From: Candidatus Enterocloster excrementipullorum
GTDB taxonomy: Bacteria; Bacillota; Clostridia; Lachnospirales; Lachnospiraceae
DNA: 64,000 nucleotides
Direction of reading: 5' to 3'
Assembly: GCA_019119575.1 (NCBI GenBank)
Contig: DWWT01000002.1
Span: 1 to 64,000 of the forward strand
This document shows positions 55,595 through 63,910 of this stretch, one piece after another (the first letter of the stretch is position 1; each line of letters starts with the position of its first letter). A program made the position numbers and the translations under genes. The notes beneath the pieces were generated by a model, which was not told the DNA's origin, did not search any database, and saw only the letters and a program-made list of their open reading frames with translations.

Positions 55595-56389
55595 ATGAAA
55601 ATTTATATCAGCGTTGACTTTGAAGGTATCGCCTGCTCCACTTCATGGAGCTCCACCAATCTGGGAGACATTGAACACGGCCCTCTGGCAAAAGAAATGA
55701 CTCTGGAGGCTGTTGCCGCCTGCCAGGGCGCTCTGGAAGCCGGTGCCACGGAAATTTATGTGAAGGACGCGCATGACTCGGGCCGCAACATTGACTTCAC
55801 CTTGTTTCCCAAGGAGGCCCGCCTGATTCTGGACTGGAAATATTCTCCGGACTCCATGATCTGCGGACTGGACAGCTCCTTTGACGCGGTTATGTATGTG
55901 GGCTACCACTCTCCTGCCGGAAGCAACGGCAGCCCTCTCTCCCATACCATGAACCGCAAAACAAACTACATTAAGCTGAACGGGAAGCTGGCCTCAGAGT
56001 TCCTCATCCATGCCTACATAGCCGCCTCCCGGGGAGTTCCCTCCGTATTTTTAAGCGGTGACAAGGCTCTTTGCAGCCACGTCCATTCGTTTGATCCGCA
56101 GATCACCACCGTGGCGGTAAAAGAAGGAATGGGTGCCGCTACCATCAACCTGACTCCGGCTCTGGCGCAGGAAAAAATCCGTGAAGGCGCCCGCCAAGCC
56201 CTATTAAATCGGGCCAGCTGCCATCTGGACGTGCCCAGCCCCCTCACTATGGAAATTAATTACAAGGATCATTTTTACGCTCTCAGGGCTTCCTACTATC
56301 CGGGTGTAACCATGCTGGACGACTTCACCGTATCCTACACCGCGGATTCCGTAGAGGATGTGATGAGGGCGAGGATGTTTATTCTTTAG
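55595..56389 (+). CDS. dppA: M55 family D-aminopeptidase (DppA-like)
   Basis: Cytoplasmic zinc peptidase that removes N-terminal D-amino acids, as B. subtilis DppA. The 264-residue protein keeps the ligand set expected for DppA: Asp 8 and Glu 10 (SVDFEGIA), His 60 (VKDAHDSG), His 105 (VGYHSPAG), Glu 135, and the catalytic His 117 in SPLSHTMNR. GGAGGAAAATAGAG precedes the ATG. It ends the alr-M20-dppA operon. In B. subtilis the orthologue is in a dipeptide-transport operon, which fits the neighbouring Opp genes. Confidence 0.93.
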   Translation: MKIYISVDFEGIACSTSWSSTNLGDIEHGPLAKEMTLEAVAACQGALEAGATEIYVKDAHDSGRNIDFTLFPKEARLILDWKYSPDSMICGLDSSFDAVMYVGYHSPAGSNGSPLSHTMNRKTNYIKLNGKLASEFLIHAYIAASRGVPSVFLSGDKALCSHVHSFDPQITTVAVKEGMGAATINLTPALAQEKIREGARQALLNRASCHLDVPSPLTMEINYKDHFYALRASYYPGVTMLDDFTVSYTADSVEDVMRARMFIL

Positions 56390-56400
56390 TCTATTAGTGT

Positions 56401-56420
56401 ATGTTTGAAAATCGCTTTCT
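56401..56420. repeat. Dispersed intergenic motif, copy 2
   Basis: ATGTTTGAAAATCGCTTTCT resembles the sequence at 44045 in 18 of about 20 positions. No inverted partner is present here. Confidence 0.35.
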
Positions 56421-56530
56421 GTCATATATGCGCTCCGCTTTATGGGACACCGAAGCGGGGCGGGCAGATGGCGTTATAAACGGATCTATACTATAATAAT
56501 CTGTCTGTTTTTAATATAGGAGAATAATCT

Positions 56531-56905
56531 ATGGAGAAAATTACATTGTGCGGAGATAATTGCTTGGAGTGTCCTCGTTATCTTGCAAGAACTACCAGCG
56601 AATTAGAAAAAGTAGCAGAGTTATGGTTTAGAGTCGGTTGGAGAGATAGAATTGTTCCGGTCGATGAGATTCGATGCTCCGGGTGTACATCCCATAAACA
56701 ATGTACATATCATCTTGTTGAATGTACGGAAGAAAATAATGTTGAAAAATGCAATCAATGCTCAAAATTTCCTTGCTACAAAATAGAAGAAATGCTTAGA
56801 CGTTCTGATGAATACGAAAAAAAATGCAGAGAAGTTTGTACAGACGAAGAATACCAGATGTTAAAATCATCTTTTTTCAATAAAGAAGTAAATTTGCAAA
56901 AATAA
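56531..56905 (+). CDS. DUF3795-type cysteine-rich protein
   Basis: A 124-residue protein with many cysteines in CxxxCxxC patterns (LCGDNCLECPRYL; RCSGCTSHKQCTYHLVEC; KCNQCSKFPCYKIEEM), as in the DUF3795 zinc-binding family. The function is unknown. Base composition is strongly AT-rich compared with the GC-rich neighbours, suggesting acquisition. ATAGGAGAATAATCT precedes the ATG. It stands alone between the D-aminopeptidase gene and a tRNA-Thr gene. Confidence 0.75.
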   Translation: MEKITLCGDNCLECPRYLARTTSELEKVAELWFRVGWRDRIVPVDEIRCSGCTSHKQCTYHLVECTEENNVEKCNQCSKFPCYKIEEMLRRSDEYEKKCREVCTDEEYQMLKSSFFNKEVNLQK

Positions 56906-57099
56906 GTAACTCGATAACAATTTTGTTAGGGATTAAATGAGACATTCGGATATTTCTACGATTACAACGTTTTACTATAAGAGCAAGTACAGCAAGAAGC
57001 AGAAGTTTCGTCGACCTTACTCGACCTCGCTCGGATATACACAAATGTACACAAAAATAGCGGATAACCTTATTAAGGCTTTCCGCTACTTTTCAGAAG
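56906..57099. other. AT-rich intergenic remnant
   Basis: This 194-base stretch is AT-rich and low in recognisable features. A short open frame (from 56937) runs through the tRNA-Thr gene and has no good ribosome site, so I do not call it. The right part holds the tRNA terminator. Confidence 0.5.
57053..57092 (-). terminator. Terminator after tRNA-Thr
   Basis: On the minus strand AGCGGA pairs with TCCGCT around an inner CCTT/AAGG stem, followed by ATTTTTG. Confidence 0.75.
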
Positions 57100-57172
57100 A
57101 GCTGCTGACGGGAATCGGACCCGTGACCTCCGCACTACCAATGCGACGCTCTACCGACTGAGCCACAGCAGC
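57100..57172 (-). tRNA. tRNA-Thr (anticodon GGT)
   Basis: The 73-base cloverleaf is clear: acceptor GCTGCTG/CAGCAGC, D arm GCTC...GAGC, anticodon loop TTGGTAG with GGT, T arm around GGTCCGATTCC. The CCA end is not encoded. Confidence 0.95.
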
Positions 57173-57335
57173 TTGTTTTTGTATCGCTCACGCGAACCTT
57201 GTATATATTATCACGGTACCGGAAATTTGTCAACAACTATTTTAAATTTTTTCACCCGCAGATTTCTGCCCGTTTCTGCCGGGCGGAAACCGGACGGAAT
57301 CCCGCGTCTGCGGCCCCGTCCCGCCCGAATGATTT

Positions 57336-58283
57336 CTAAAAAATCCCCTCAAAACTCTCCCTGAGCGTATCACAGGACTTTGCCAGCTTCTCCAGCTCCG
57401 CATCCGTCAGGGACAGCGGCAGTACGCTCTGAATACCGTTCTGGTTGATAATGCAGGGCACGCCCACAAATACATCCCTTTGTCCGTACTCGCCCCGCAG
57501 CATTGCGGACACCGTGAGTACGCTGTGTTCGTCCCCCAGAATCGCCTTGGTGATCCTGGTGAGGGCCATGCCGATGCCGTAATAGGTAGCTTTCTTGGCC
57601 TCAATGATCTTGTAGGCCGCTGTCCGGACTTCCTCTTCAATATCTCCCAGCTTGTCGCAGAAGCCCTCCTCCCCCCGCTCCGTGCAGAGATCCATAATAG
57701 GCTTGGTGGCCAAAAGGGCCTGGCTCCAGGGCACAAACTCGCTGTCGCCGTGCTCGCCCATCACGTAGGCGTGGACATTCCTGGGATCCGCCTTCAGATA
57801 TCCGCCCAGGAGATAGCGCAGCCTGGCCGTATCCAGGGCTGTCCCGCTTCCCATAACGCGGCGCGGATTAAAGCCGGAAAGCACGCAGGTAATCCTTGTC
57901 ATAATGTCCACCGGGTTGGTGGCAACCAGGAAAATGCCGTTGAATCCGGAGGATGTCACCGGGTCAATGATTGAGCGGAACACAGCGGTATTGCGCTTTA
58001 GCAGATCCAGGCGGGTCTCTCCGGGCTTCTGGGCCACACCGGCACAGATCACCACGATATCCGCGTCCGTACAGTCGCTGTATTCCCCGGCATAAATCGT
58101 CATATTGGAATTGGCAAAGGCAAGGCCGTGGTTCAGATCCATCGCTTCCCCTTCTGCCCGAACCTTGTTTACATCAATGAGAACCAGCTCATCGCAGACC
58201 GACTGGTTCAAAAGGCAGTAGGCATAGCTCATTCCCACCATACCAGTGCCCACGATCACCACTTTTCTTTTATCAACCTTCAT
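57336..58283 (-). CDS. ldh: L-lactate dehydrogenase
   Basis: Reduces pyruvate to L-lactate with NADH. The 315-residue protein has VVIVGTGMVGMSYAY for NAD, the substrate-discriminating loop AQKPGETRLDLLKRN (Gln for lactate rather than Arg for malate), TNPVDIMT and the catalytic His in MGEHGDSEFVPWS. I start at the second ATG because AGGAGG directly abuts the first. It is a single gene transcribed toward tRNA-Thr. Confidence 0.95.
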   Translation of the reverse strand: MKVDKRKVVIVGTGMVGMSYAYCLLNQSVCDELVLIDVNKVRAEGEAMDLNHGLAFANSNMTIYAGEYSDCTDADIVVICAGVAQKPGETRLDLLKRNTAVFRSIIDPVTSSGFNGIFLVATNPVDIMTRITCVLSGFNPRRVMGSGTALDTARLRYLLGGYLKADPRNVHAYVMGEHGDSEFVPWSQALLATKPIMDLCTERGEEGFCDKLGDIEEEVRTAAYKIIEAKKATYYGIGMALTRITKAILGDEHSVLTVSAMLRGEYGQRDVFVGVPCIINQNGIQSVLPLSLTDAELEKLAKSCDTLRESFEGIF

Positions 58284-58354
58284 TTTCATCCTCCTTGTCC
58301 AGCTGTCCGGCGGTAAACCATATCATATCATGAAGAGTATACCCTGGAGCGCGC

Positions 58355-59104
58355 TTAAACATTCCTATTTAGCCTCTGCCGCACAATCTCGTATGCCAGA
58401 ACTCCGGCGGCCACGGAAGCATTCAGAGAGTCAATCTCCCCTTTCATAGGGATGGCCGCCGTCATATCGCAGTGTTCCCTCACCAGACGGCTCACTCCCC
58501 TGCCCTCGTTTCCAATTACAAGTCCGATAGGACCCGTGAGATTCAGTCTGTACATGGACTCACCGCCCATATCCGCGCACACAAACCAGAGCCCTTTCTC
58601 CTTCAGCTCCTCCATGACAGCAGTCAGGTTCGTCACCTTTGCAACCGGCGTATAGTTTAACGCTCCGGCCGATGTCTTGGCGACTGTTGCCGTCAGCCCC
58701 GCTGCCCTCCGCTTGGGGATGATTACCCCGTGGGCACCGGCCAGGTTGGCGGTGCGGATGATAGCCCCCAGGTTGTGAGGGTCCTCAATCTCATCCAGCA
58801 GAATCAAAAACGGCGGCTCCCCCTGGCTCTCCGCCAAGGCCAGCATATCCTCCACCTGTGCGTACTCATAGGCGGCCATATAGGCCACCACGCCCTGGTG
58901 TTTTCCTGTCCCGGACATCTGGTCCAGGCGCTCCCTTGCCACAAAATTGATAATCGTATCCCGTTTTTTCGCTTCTTTTACAATTGTGCGCACCGGGCCG
59001 TCCTGACATCCATCCAGCACGAAAAGCCTGTCAATGGTCTTGCCGGATCGAAATGCCTCCAAAATCGCGTTGCGTCCCTCAATGGTCAGTTCCTCATACC
59101 GCAT
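58355..59104 (-). CDS. rlmB: 23S rRNA 2'-O-methyltransferase (SpoU/TrmH family, RlmB-like)
   Basis: The 249-residue protein begins EELTIEGRNAILEAFRSGKT (the RlmB substrate-binding region) and has the three SpoU motifs in the C-terminal half: LDEIEDPHNLGAIIRTANLA, GLVIGNEGRGVSRLVREHC and IPMKGEIDSLNASVAAGVL. It methylates a ribose in 23S rRNA (Gm2251 in E. coli). The ATG lies inside the end of mrnC with AAAAGGAG upstream, and it is the last gene of the ispF-cysS-mrnC-rlmB operon. Confidence 0.93.
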   Translation of the reverse strand: MRYEELTIEGRNAILEAFRSGKTIDRLFVLDGCQDGPVRTIVKEAKKRDTIINFVARERLDQMSGTGKHQGVVAYMAAYEYAQVEDMLALAESQGEPPFLILLDEIEDPHNLGAIIRTANLAGAHGVIIPKRRAAGLTATVAKTSAGALNYTPVAKVTNLTAVMEELKEKGLWFVCADMGGESMYRLNLTGPIGLVIGNEGRGVSRLVREHCDMTAAIPMKGEIDSLNASVAAGVLAYEIVRQRLNRNV

Positions 59105-59570
59105 GATGCGTCTCCTTTTCTTCGTCCATCTCCCCCAAAAGGCCAAGCCCGCGGCTCACCAGCTCCGTCAGCCGCTCAAAATCCTCCCGCAGAAAAAGCC
59201 AGCCCACCAAAGCCTCCATACCGGTGGACGTACGGTAATCAATCATGGTCGCATGCTTCGCCATGGTGGGAGACTTGGCGTTGCGCCCTCTGCGGTACAC
59301 CGCCAGCTCTTCCTCAGTGAGCTCTTCTTCCAGGGCCCGCAACATCTTTGCCTGGGCTCCCGCCTTCACCAGGGAAGCGGTCTTTCTGTGTATCCGGTTC
59401 ATGGGCATGGAACCCTTATTGATCACGCGCATCCGGATCATAACCTCATAGACCGCGTCCCCGATGTAGGCCAAAATCAGAGGCGAATAGCTGTCCGCAT
59501 CCACAGGCTGCAGGTTCATCGCCTTTTTATAATAAGAAAGAAACTCCTTAAGGCTTACACTCTCTTCCAC
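59094..59570 (-). CDS. mrnC: Mini-ribonuclease III
   Basis: The 158-residue RNase III-type domain without a dsRNA-binding domain: DSYSPLILAYIGDAVYEVMI carries the acidic signature, with QAKMLRALEEELTEEELAVY and RNAKSPTMAKHATMIDYRTS. Mini-III matures 23S rRNA. The likely GTG start overlaps the end of cysS by 16 bases, and the gene overlaps rlmB by eleven. This cysS-mrnC-rlmB order is conserved in Bacillota. Confidence 0.94.
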   Translation of the reverse strand: MEESVSLKEFLSYYKKAMNLQPVDADSYSPLILAYIGDAVYEVMIRMRVINKGSMPMNRIHRKTASLVKAGAQAKMLRALEEELTEEELAVYRRGRNAKSPTMAKHATMIDYRTSTGMEALVGWLFLREDFERLTELVSRGLGLLGEMDEEKETHHAV

Positions 59571-60964
59571 TTTACGCCCTCTCTCGTGTCCTCCAGCGCA
59601 ATTCCCATATCCAGAAGCCTGCCCCGGATCTCATCCGCCAGAGCAAAATTTTTCGCCTTGCGGGCCTGCTGCCGTTCCTCGATCATCGCTTCAATCTCGC
59701 TGTCAAGAATCTCCGCCTTCCGCTCCGTGATAATTCCCAGCACATCGCAGAGCTGTCCGATCGTCTCACGCAGGGATGACACGTACTTCCCGGTGCTGGA
59801 GGAATCCGCCGTGGAATTCGCCAGCTTCACCAGCTCAAAGATCGCGGAAACCGCGTCTGCCGTGTTGAAATCATCCTCCATAGCGGCCTCAAACTTTGCC
59901 CGGAGCTTATCCGCCTGAGCCAGATTCTCCTGCTCGCCGCAGGACTCCGCCTGGCCCTCTGCCGCCTCTTCCAGGCCCTTCAGCTTCTCCATGCAGGTCA
60001 GAATGCGCTCCAGGCCGTTCTTGGAGGCCTCCATCAGATCTGCGCTGAAATTTAACGGGCTGCGGTAGTGGGCGCTGAGCATGAAGAAGCGCAGCACCTG
60101 AAGGTCATATTTCTCCCCGATCTCCCGGACCGTGAAGAAATTCCCCAGGGATTTGGACATCTTCTTATTGTCAATATTCAAAAATCCATTGTGCATCCAA
60201 TATCTTGCAAATGTCTTGTCATTGGCGCACTCACTCTGAGCGATCTCATTCTCATGATGGGGGAAAATAAGATCCTCGCCGCCTGCATGGATATCAATCT
60301 CGTCGCCCAGATAATGCTTGGCCATCACGGAGCACTCAATATGCCATCCCGGACGCCCCTGGCACCAGGGGGACTCCCAGTAAGGTTCTCCCTCCTTCTT
60401 GGGCTTCCAGAGAACAAAGTCATTGGGATCCTCCTTGTCCTCCTCGCCGGTTACTTTGAGCTCTCTGAATCCCGACTGAAGCTCCTCCAGGTTCTTGTGG
60501 GAAAGCTTGCCGTATTCTTTAAAAGAGCGTGTCTTAAAATATACGGTTCCGTCCTCCGCCACATACGCATGGCCCTTGTCAATCAGCGTCTGAATCATCT
60601 CCAGCATGCCGCCGATCTCCTGGGTCGCCTGGGGATGTACCGTAGCCGGCTTCACATTGAGAGCCGCCATGTCTTTCTTGCACTCTTCAATATAGCGGTC
60701 GGATATTACCCGCGCATCCACGCCCTCCTCCAGCGCTTTCTTAATAATCTTGTCATCCACATCAGTGAAATTCGACACATACTGAACCTCGTAGCCTTTA
60801 TACTCAAAATACCTGCGCACCGTGTCAAAAACGATCATGGGCCTGGCATTTCCAATGTGGATCAGGTTATATACCGTGGGGCCGCAGACATACATTTTCA
60901 CTTTTCCCGGCGTCAGCGGCACAAACTCTTCTTTCCTTCTGCTCAGCGTGTTAAAAATCTTCAT
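59555..60964 (-). CDS. cysS: Cysteinyl-tRNA synthetase
   Basis: Class I synthetase of 469 residues: the zinc Cys 27 and HIGN in CGPTVYNLIHIGNAR (27-41), WHIECSVMAKHYLG, GGEDLIFPHHENEIAQSE and the KMSKS loop NKKMSKSLGNFFTV. It charges tRNA-Cys. It lies 13 bases after ispF in the same operon and overlaps mrnC. Confidence 0.97.
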   Translation of the reverse strand: MKIFNTLSRRKEEFVPLTPGKVKMYVCGPTVYNLIHIGNARPMIVFDTVRRYFEYKGYEVQYVSNFTDVDDKIIKKALEEGVDARVISDRYIEECKKDMAALNVKPATVHPQATQEIGGMLEMIQTLIDKGHAYVAEDGTVYFKTRSFKEYGKLSHKNLEELQSGFRELKVTGEEDKEDPNDFVLWKPKKEGEPYWESPWCQGRPGWHIECSVMAKHYLGDEIDIHAGGEDLIFPHHENEIAQSECANDKTFARYWMHNGFLNIDNKKMSKSLGNFFTVREIGEKYDLQVLRFFMLSAHYRSPLNFSADLMEASKNGLERILTCMEKLKGLEEAAEGQAESCGEQENLAQADKLRAKFEAAMEDDFNTADAVSAIFELVKLANSTADSSSTGKYVSSLRETIGQLCDVLGIITERKAEILDSEIEAMIEERQQARKAKNFALADEIRGRLLDMGIALEDTREGVKWKRV

Positions 60965-60977
60965 ACCTCATATCTCC

Positions 60978-61538
60978 TCAATCAATTCTTGAAACTGGAG
61001 TCCTGCCGCAGCCCTGACAGCCGCCGCAGCCCTCTTCCATTATGTCCCTATCATAGCAGTAATCCGCAGCTTCCGTCAACAGTACAATCGCCTGGGAAGA
61101 AATCCCCTCTCCATTTCCCGTAAAACCCAGCCCCTCCTCAGTGGTGGCCTTCACGCTGACCCTGGACACATCCACGCGGAGAGCCTTCGCAATATTTTCC
61201 GCCATCCGGGGCCGGTAGGAAGCCAGTTTAGGCCGCTGGGCGATAATCGTGGAATCAATATTCTCAATCACATATCCCTTCCCGTCCAGAAGCTCCCCGA
61301 CCTTCTCCAGCAAAGCGATGCTGGAAATCCCCTCGTAGGCCGGGTCCGTATCGGGAAAATGCTGCCCGATATCCCCCAGAGCTGCCGCCCCGAGGAGAGC
61401 ATCCATCACCGCGTGGACAAGTACATCCGCATCCGAATGGCCGAGAAGCCCTTTTTCATATGGAATATCTACGCCTCCTAAAATTAACCGGCGGCCCTGG
61501 GCCAGCCGGTGTACATCATATCCCTGTCCGATTCTCAT
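60978..61538 (-). CDS. ispF: 2-C-methyl-D-erythritol 2,4-cyclodiphosphate synthase
   Basis: MEP-pathway enzyme of isoprenoid synthesis. Zinc ligands are Asp 8 and His 10 (GYDVHRL) and His 42 ([15 protein letters not shown]); the family motif [19 protein letters not shown] is present. The catalytic domain ends near residue 158; a further 28 residues end in a cysteine-rich tail (Cys 161, 171, 174, 177) not found in typical IspF. It starts the ispF-cysS-mrnC-rlmB operon with AAGGAGATAAT before the ATG. The tail might bind metal or be neutral. Confidence 0.94.
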   Translation of the reverse strand: MRIGQGYDVHRLAQGRRLILGGVDIPYEKGLLGHSDADVLVHAVMDALLGAAALGDIGQHFPDTDPAYEGISSIALLEKVGELLDGKGYVIENIDSTIIAQRPKLASYRPRMAENIAKALRVDVSRVSVKATTEEGLGFTGNGEGISSQAIVLLTEAADYCYDRDIMEEGCGGCQGCGRTPVSRID

Positions 61539-61589
61539 ATTATCTCCTTATATATTTGTTGCGGGGTGCTTCTCAGCTTCCCCGCTTAT

Positions 61590-62555
61590 TTAAAACATCA
61601 TCCGTATCTTCTGCTGAATGCATTCCGCCTGGATATCCGTCTGCGCTCCGCAGAATTCCCCGTCCACATGGACAGGCAGCGGAACCTCCGTATGGATCTT
61701 TGCCTCCCTGCACGTATAATTGCGCAGGCCTTTCCCCTTTCTGTGCCGTCCCAGCGCCGCTGAAATGAGAACAGGAATCAGCCTGAACCGCATCCTATGG
61801 CTGAACACACACACATTCATCTGACCGTCCCGTCCATCTGCCTTGGGTGCAAAGAAAAATCCCCCGCCCTCTGACGGATGAATATGGCAGGAAACAAACA
61901 ATATGTGATTGAACTCAACCTTGCGCACTCCGTCCAAGATAATGTATCCTTTCGAAGGCCGGCATTGGAAAAACTGGCGCATTCCCACGAACACATAGGA
62001 CAGTTTCCCCAATCTCAGACAGCTCAGAATCCGGCGCAGCCCGGAGTTTGAATCCGCTATGGCGCGGCACACAGCCGCATCAAAACCGATTCCTGCGCTC
62101 ACAAGGAATCTCCTGTGAAATACTTCCTGCGCTCCAAACGACACCACACCGTAATCCAGCATGGTAACGCGGCTGCCCATCTGGGCCTTCAGGCACCGCA
62201 CCGCGCCTGCAGGCATGCGCAGGCTTCTTGACAGGTCATTGCCCGTACCTGCGGGAATATAGCCCACGCTTACCGAGCTGTGGAAAGAAATACCATCCAC
62301 TGTCTCATTCACTGTCCCGTCACCGCCCACCACAACAATACAGCTCGGCTCCCGCGCGCCCTCCGTCAGTTCCCTGGCCCTTGTCCGCGCATCCCCTGAG
62401 CTGCGGGTAAAGAAAACATCATATTCAATATTGTGGCGTTCCAAATAGCGGGCGATGGCTTTCCAGGCTTTCAAACCTCTGCCAGAACCTGCATTGGGAT
62501 TTACAATGAAGTTATACATAAGGTTTGCTTTCGGTTCCTTTCCTTGTGTTTCCAT
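61590..62555 (-). CDS. Diacylglycerol/lipid kinase family protein
   Basis: The ~321-residue protein has the kinase signatures FIVNPNAGSGRGLKAW, IVVVGGDGTVNETVDGI and GYIPAGTGNDLSRSLRMP of DagK/YegS-type lipid kinases, which phosphorylate diacylglycerol or related lipids with ATP. The start is uncertain: GGAG lies nine bases before the ATG I chose, and another ATG is 12 codons on. It lies upstream of ispF with about 50 bases between and may be cotranscribed with that operon. Confidence 0.88.
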   Translation of the reverse strand: METQGKEPKANLMYNFIVNPNAGSGRGLKAWKAIARYLERHNIEYDVFFTRSSGDARTRARELTEGAREPSCIVVVGGDGTVNETVDGISFHSSVSVGYIPAGTGNDLSRSLRMPAGAVRCLKAQMGSRVTMLDYGVVSFGAQEVFHRRFLVSAGIGFDAAVCRAIADSNSGLRRILSCLRLGKLSYVFVGMRQFFQCRPSKGYIILDGVRKVEFNHILFVSCHIHPSEGGGFFFAPKADGRDGQMNVCVFSHRMRFRLIPVLISAALGRHRKGKGLRNYTCREAKIHTEVPLPVHVDGEFCGAQTDIQAECIQQKIRMMF

Positions 62556-62633
62556 GGCATAGCTCCGCAAAACGGAGCCTATATGGGCATTATACCATAT
62601 TCCCAAATAAAACACTAAGAAAATTTCTATTAA

Positions 62634-62672
62634 CAAAAAAGCCGCCCCATCCCATACGGACAGGGCCGCTTT
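62634..62672 (-). terminator. Terminator of the PAP2-like gene
   Basis: On the minus strand AAAGC...GCCC pairs with GGGC...GCTTT with one mismatch and is followed by TTTTTTG. Confidence 0.7.
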
Positions 62673-62675
62673 ATT

Positions 62676-63341
62676 TTATCCAAGTGCCTTCTGCGTAACT
62701 TTCTTGTCCTGGGCGGACCAGCTGTAGCCATAGACAATCCCATAAATCACATAGGCCAGTATCACAGCTCCAATCAAGTCGATAACGGAGTGCTGCTTCA
62801 AAAAGACCGTAGCCATGCAGATAGAAATCATCAGCAGGCCGGAACCCAGGCGAATCAGGCGATGGCCGCGCAGGCGCTCACTGCGGGCAACCGCGATGTG
62901 GACGCCGATGGAATTATACACGTGAATACTCGGAAATACGTTTGTGCACGTATCCGTCCGGTAAATGTAAGCCACCAGAGCGGTAAAAATATTTTTATCC
63001 GGATCGATCACGGGCCGCAGATCCGTGCCGTTGCGGAAAAAGGTGCAGATAATGAGGCTGATGGTCATCCCGGAAAACAGGAAGATGCACAGCTTGTAGT
63101 AGTCCTCCTTGCTTGTGATAAGGAAATAAAAGATTGCCGCTCCCACATACAAAAACCACAGCAGGTAGGGGACAATAAAATATTCATTAAAGGGTATCAG
63201 GTCATCTAAAGACGCGTGCATCACATGAAAGTTCCTTGTGACCGTCTTTTCCAGGTAGCAAAACCACGGCAGATAAATGAACGCATACAGCAAAAGCCAT
63301 GCATGCTTATATTTGCGGACAAAAGCCAAAATACGTGTCAT
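62676..63341 (-). CDS. PAP2-like membrane protein
   Basis: The 221-residue protein has about six helices (HAWLLLYAFIYLPWFCYLEK; VPYLLWFLYVGAAIFYFLI) with the two later PAP2 phosphatase elements recognisable in altered form: CTNVFPSIHVYNSIG for the PSGH motif and FLKQHSVIDLIGAVILAY for the SRxxxxxHxxxD motif. The usual KxxxxxxRP motif is not clear. It resembles the PAP2_3-type (inositolphosphotransferase-like) subgroup rather than undecaprenyl-diphosphate phosphatases. It may dephosphorylate or transfer lipid headgroups. Pho-box-like repeats lie upstream. Confidence 0.75.
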   Translation of the reverse strand: MTRILAFVRKYKHAWLLLYAFIYLPWFCYLEKTVTRNFHVMHASLDDLIPFNEYFIVPYLLWFLYVGAAIFYFLITSKEDYYKLCIFLFSGMTISLIICTFFRNGTDLRPVIDPDKNIFTALVAYIYRTDTCTNVFPSIHVYNSIGVHIAVARSERLRGHRLIRLGSGLLMISICMATVFLKQHSVIDLIGAVILAYVIYGIVYGYSWSAQDKKVTQKALG

Positions 63342-63400
63342 AGCGCTGTTTTATTCTCCCTCAATTCTCCCAAAATCAGGGTCTCTTGGATCCCCGGAAA

Positions 63401-63466
63401 TGTGAACAAAGTGTTAACATTGTGTTAATTTCTTGAAATTATAGCACACTCCAGGTTCAAAAACAA
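63401..63466 (-). promoter_or_regulatory. PAP2-like gene promoter with 11-bp-spaced repeats
   Basis: On the minus strand TTGTTT and TATAAT are 17 bases apart (63461-63466, 63438-63443). Downstream of the -10 come TTAACA, TTAACA and TTCACA, each 11 bases from the next, the sequence and period of PhoP/PhoB boxes. Position after the -10 would suit repression. Confidence 0.5.
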
Positions 63467-63529
63467 GAGGCTTCCAAAAAACTTAATAAAGAATTCTCAC
63501 CCGGACATGTAATCCGCATCTCCTGCAAA

Positions 63530-63566
63530 ACAAAACCCCGAAAACCTTTTATAAGGTTTCCAGGGC
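63530..63566 (-). terminator. Terminator of the tRNA-Val/tRNA-Met unit
   Basis: A 13-bp stem (CCCTGGAAACCTT with AAGGTTTTCGGGG) is followed by TTTTGTTTTG on the minus strand. Confidence 0.85.
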
Positions 63567-63576
63567 TCTTCATCAG

Positions 63577-63650
63577 TAGCGGAAGGGAGATTTGAACTCT
63601 CGACACCACGGGTATGAACCGTGTGCTCTAGCCAACTGAGCTATTCCGCC
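63577..63650 (-). tRNA. tRNA-Met (anticodon CAT)
   Basis: A 74-base cloverleaf with acceptor GGCGGAA/TTCCGCT (first pair G-U), anticodon loop TTCATAC and T arm around GAGTTCAAATCTC. The first pair fits an elongator rather than an initiator tRNA. CCA is not encoded. Confidence 0.93.
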
Positions 63651-63668
63651 ATATTTAATTAAATTGGA

Positions 63669-63741
63669 TGGGGCCTACAGGGCTCGAACCTGTGACCCTC
63701 TGCTTGTAAGGCAGATGCTCTCCCAGCTGAGCTAAGACCCC
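63669..63741 (-). tRNA. tRNA-Val (anticodon TAC)
   Basis: A 73-base cloverleaf with acceptor GGGGTCT/AGGCCCC, D arm GCTC...GAGC, anticodon loop CTTACAA and T arm with GGTTCGAGCC. It precedes tRNA-Met on the same strand and probably shares its transcript. Confidence 0.94.
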
Positions 63742-63910
63742 GTATCCATCTTTATCCAGCCGTTTCGCGACTGCCTGTTTAGTATAGGACAAATTGCGTT
63801 AATTGTCAAGACTTTTTCTTCAATTTTTTTAAACAAATTTCGCGACCGTTTTTGGGCGAATGTTCCTCTCGCTCCCCAGGGCACATGCCGCGCGCCCCGG
63901 GGATGACTAT

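Noticed and set aside
56937..57161. Short open frame running through tRNA-Thr
   Set aside because: No ribosome site, overlaps a clear tRNA gene, and composition is not protein-like.
57100..57172. tRNA-Thr as an occupied attachment site
   Set aside because: No integrase gene and no repeat of the tRNA 3' end were found in the adjacent AT-rich stretch.
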